A DNA stretch of 64,000 nucleotides from Dicaeum eximium (Eukaryota > Chordata > Aves > Passeriformes > Dicaeidae): the NCBI GenBank assembly GCA_013396995.1, contig VWZP01006006.1:341079-405078 (forward strand), in the 5' to 3' direction. Below are positions 63,601-64,000 of this stretch, one piece after another (the stretch's first letter is position 1; each line of letters begins with the position of its first letter). Below the pieces are notes generated by a model. That model was not told the DNA's origin. It did not search any database and saw nothing but the letters and a program-made list of their open reading frames with translations. A program made the translations under genes and the position numbers.

Positions 63601-64000
63601 ACCTACACTTGCATGGTATTTTTAAAAATCATGAAATATTCTCTTAACATACTTTTGATTGGCGGCATTGGTAATGGCAATGACGTTGACTAACTTGTGT
63701 TCAATGTTTGGCTAGACTCAGAGTAATAAATCAGATATACACTGGAGTTTTCAGATATAACTGCATTGGAGTTTTCAGACAAATTAATTTTATTACCTAA
63801 TTGGATGCACTGCAAAGGGTTTGAGTTGATGGTTCCCTTTAATAAATATTTATGTAATTCTAATTCAGAGAGGAAAGATTTTCCATGAAAAGCAAAATTC
63901 CAAGCCAAAAAGAAAAGAGATAAAAATCAACCCAAAAATCCACTGTTAAGTTTACACATCCAGAAAAAAAGTTTAATACTACTGAAAACCTCCCAGAGAT

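Larger units (their letters stand above)
58359..64000. other. AT-rich unique sequence, nothing firmly recognised
   Basis: No gene or transposon recognised. Minor items are an 18-bp tandem duplication at 59982-60017, a hairpin with flanking direct repeats at 60555-60612, poly-A at 61368-61379, and a 127-codon minus frame at 62554-62937 without recognisable domain. The window ends in ordinary sequence. Confidence 0.55.

Overview
The window is AT-rich, non-coding vertebrate DNA, almost certainly from a bird and probably a passerine. The main evidence is several CR1 LINE fragments with recognisable reverse-transcriptase residues and CR1-type 3' ends, plus LTRs that resemble known avian ERV LTR families. 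These families were recognised by eye and no database search was possible. There are no operons, no ribosome-binding-site logic, no tRNA or rRNA genes that I can recognise, and no convincing exon of a host gene. The window reads as a gene desert or the interior of a very long intron.

Layout. 1-193 is an exact copy of 2574-2766 and ends at a single N (194), which points to a contig join or false duplication. 195-6580 is otherwise plain AT-rich sequence. 6585-7535 is an LTR fragment. 9880-10110 is a GC-rich repeat module that recurs at 23190-23525. 11370-12020 is an LTR with TATA box and polyA signal followed by leader-like sequence. 17480-17640 is a very decayed LINE reverse-transcriptase remnant. 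CR1 3' ends lie at 18932-19115 and 20405-20685. An LTR lies at 23531-24000 and another LTR-like promoter region at 24500-25010. 30285-31764 holds a possible LTR scrap and a patch of decayed, unidentified open frames.

The most structured locus is 34046-36180. Two copies of one LTR family in opposite orientation flank a CR1 reverse-transcriptase fragment. From 36180 to 45600 the DNA is unique and includes a few stretches that look like conserved regulatory DNA; the clearest, at 42000-42260, carries a near-perfect RFX X-box. A 61-base assembly gap in poly-T (45605-45665) is followed by two CR1 pieces (45690-46322 plus strand, 46860-47345 minus strand). A cluster of microsatellites occupies 48631-50819. 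A long purine tract at 55098-55915 contains 102 perfect AAGAGG units. A CR1 piece that includes the RT catalytic FADD motif lies at 57559-58358. The rest, to 64000, is unremarkable AT-rich sequence.

Working conclusion: most of the GC-rich islands that give longer open frames are explained by transposon fragments or simple repeats. I found no evidence of a new gene system. The items most worth follow-up are the N-bounded duplication, the LTR/CR1/LTR inverted arrangement, the AAGAGG tract, the shared 9.9/23.2 kb module, and a few candidate conserved noncoding elements.
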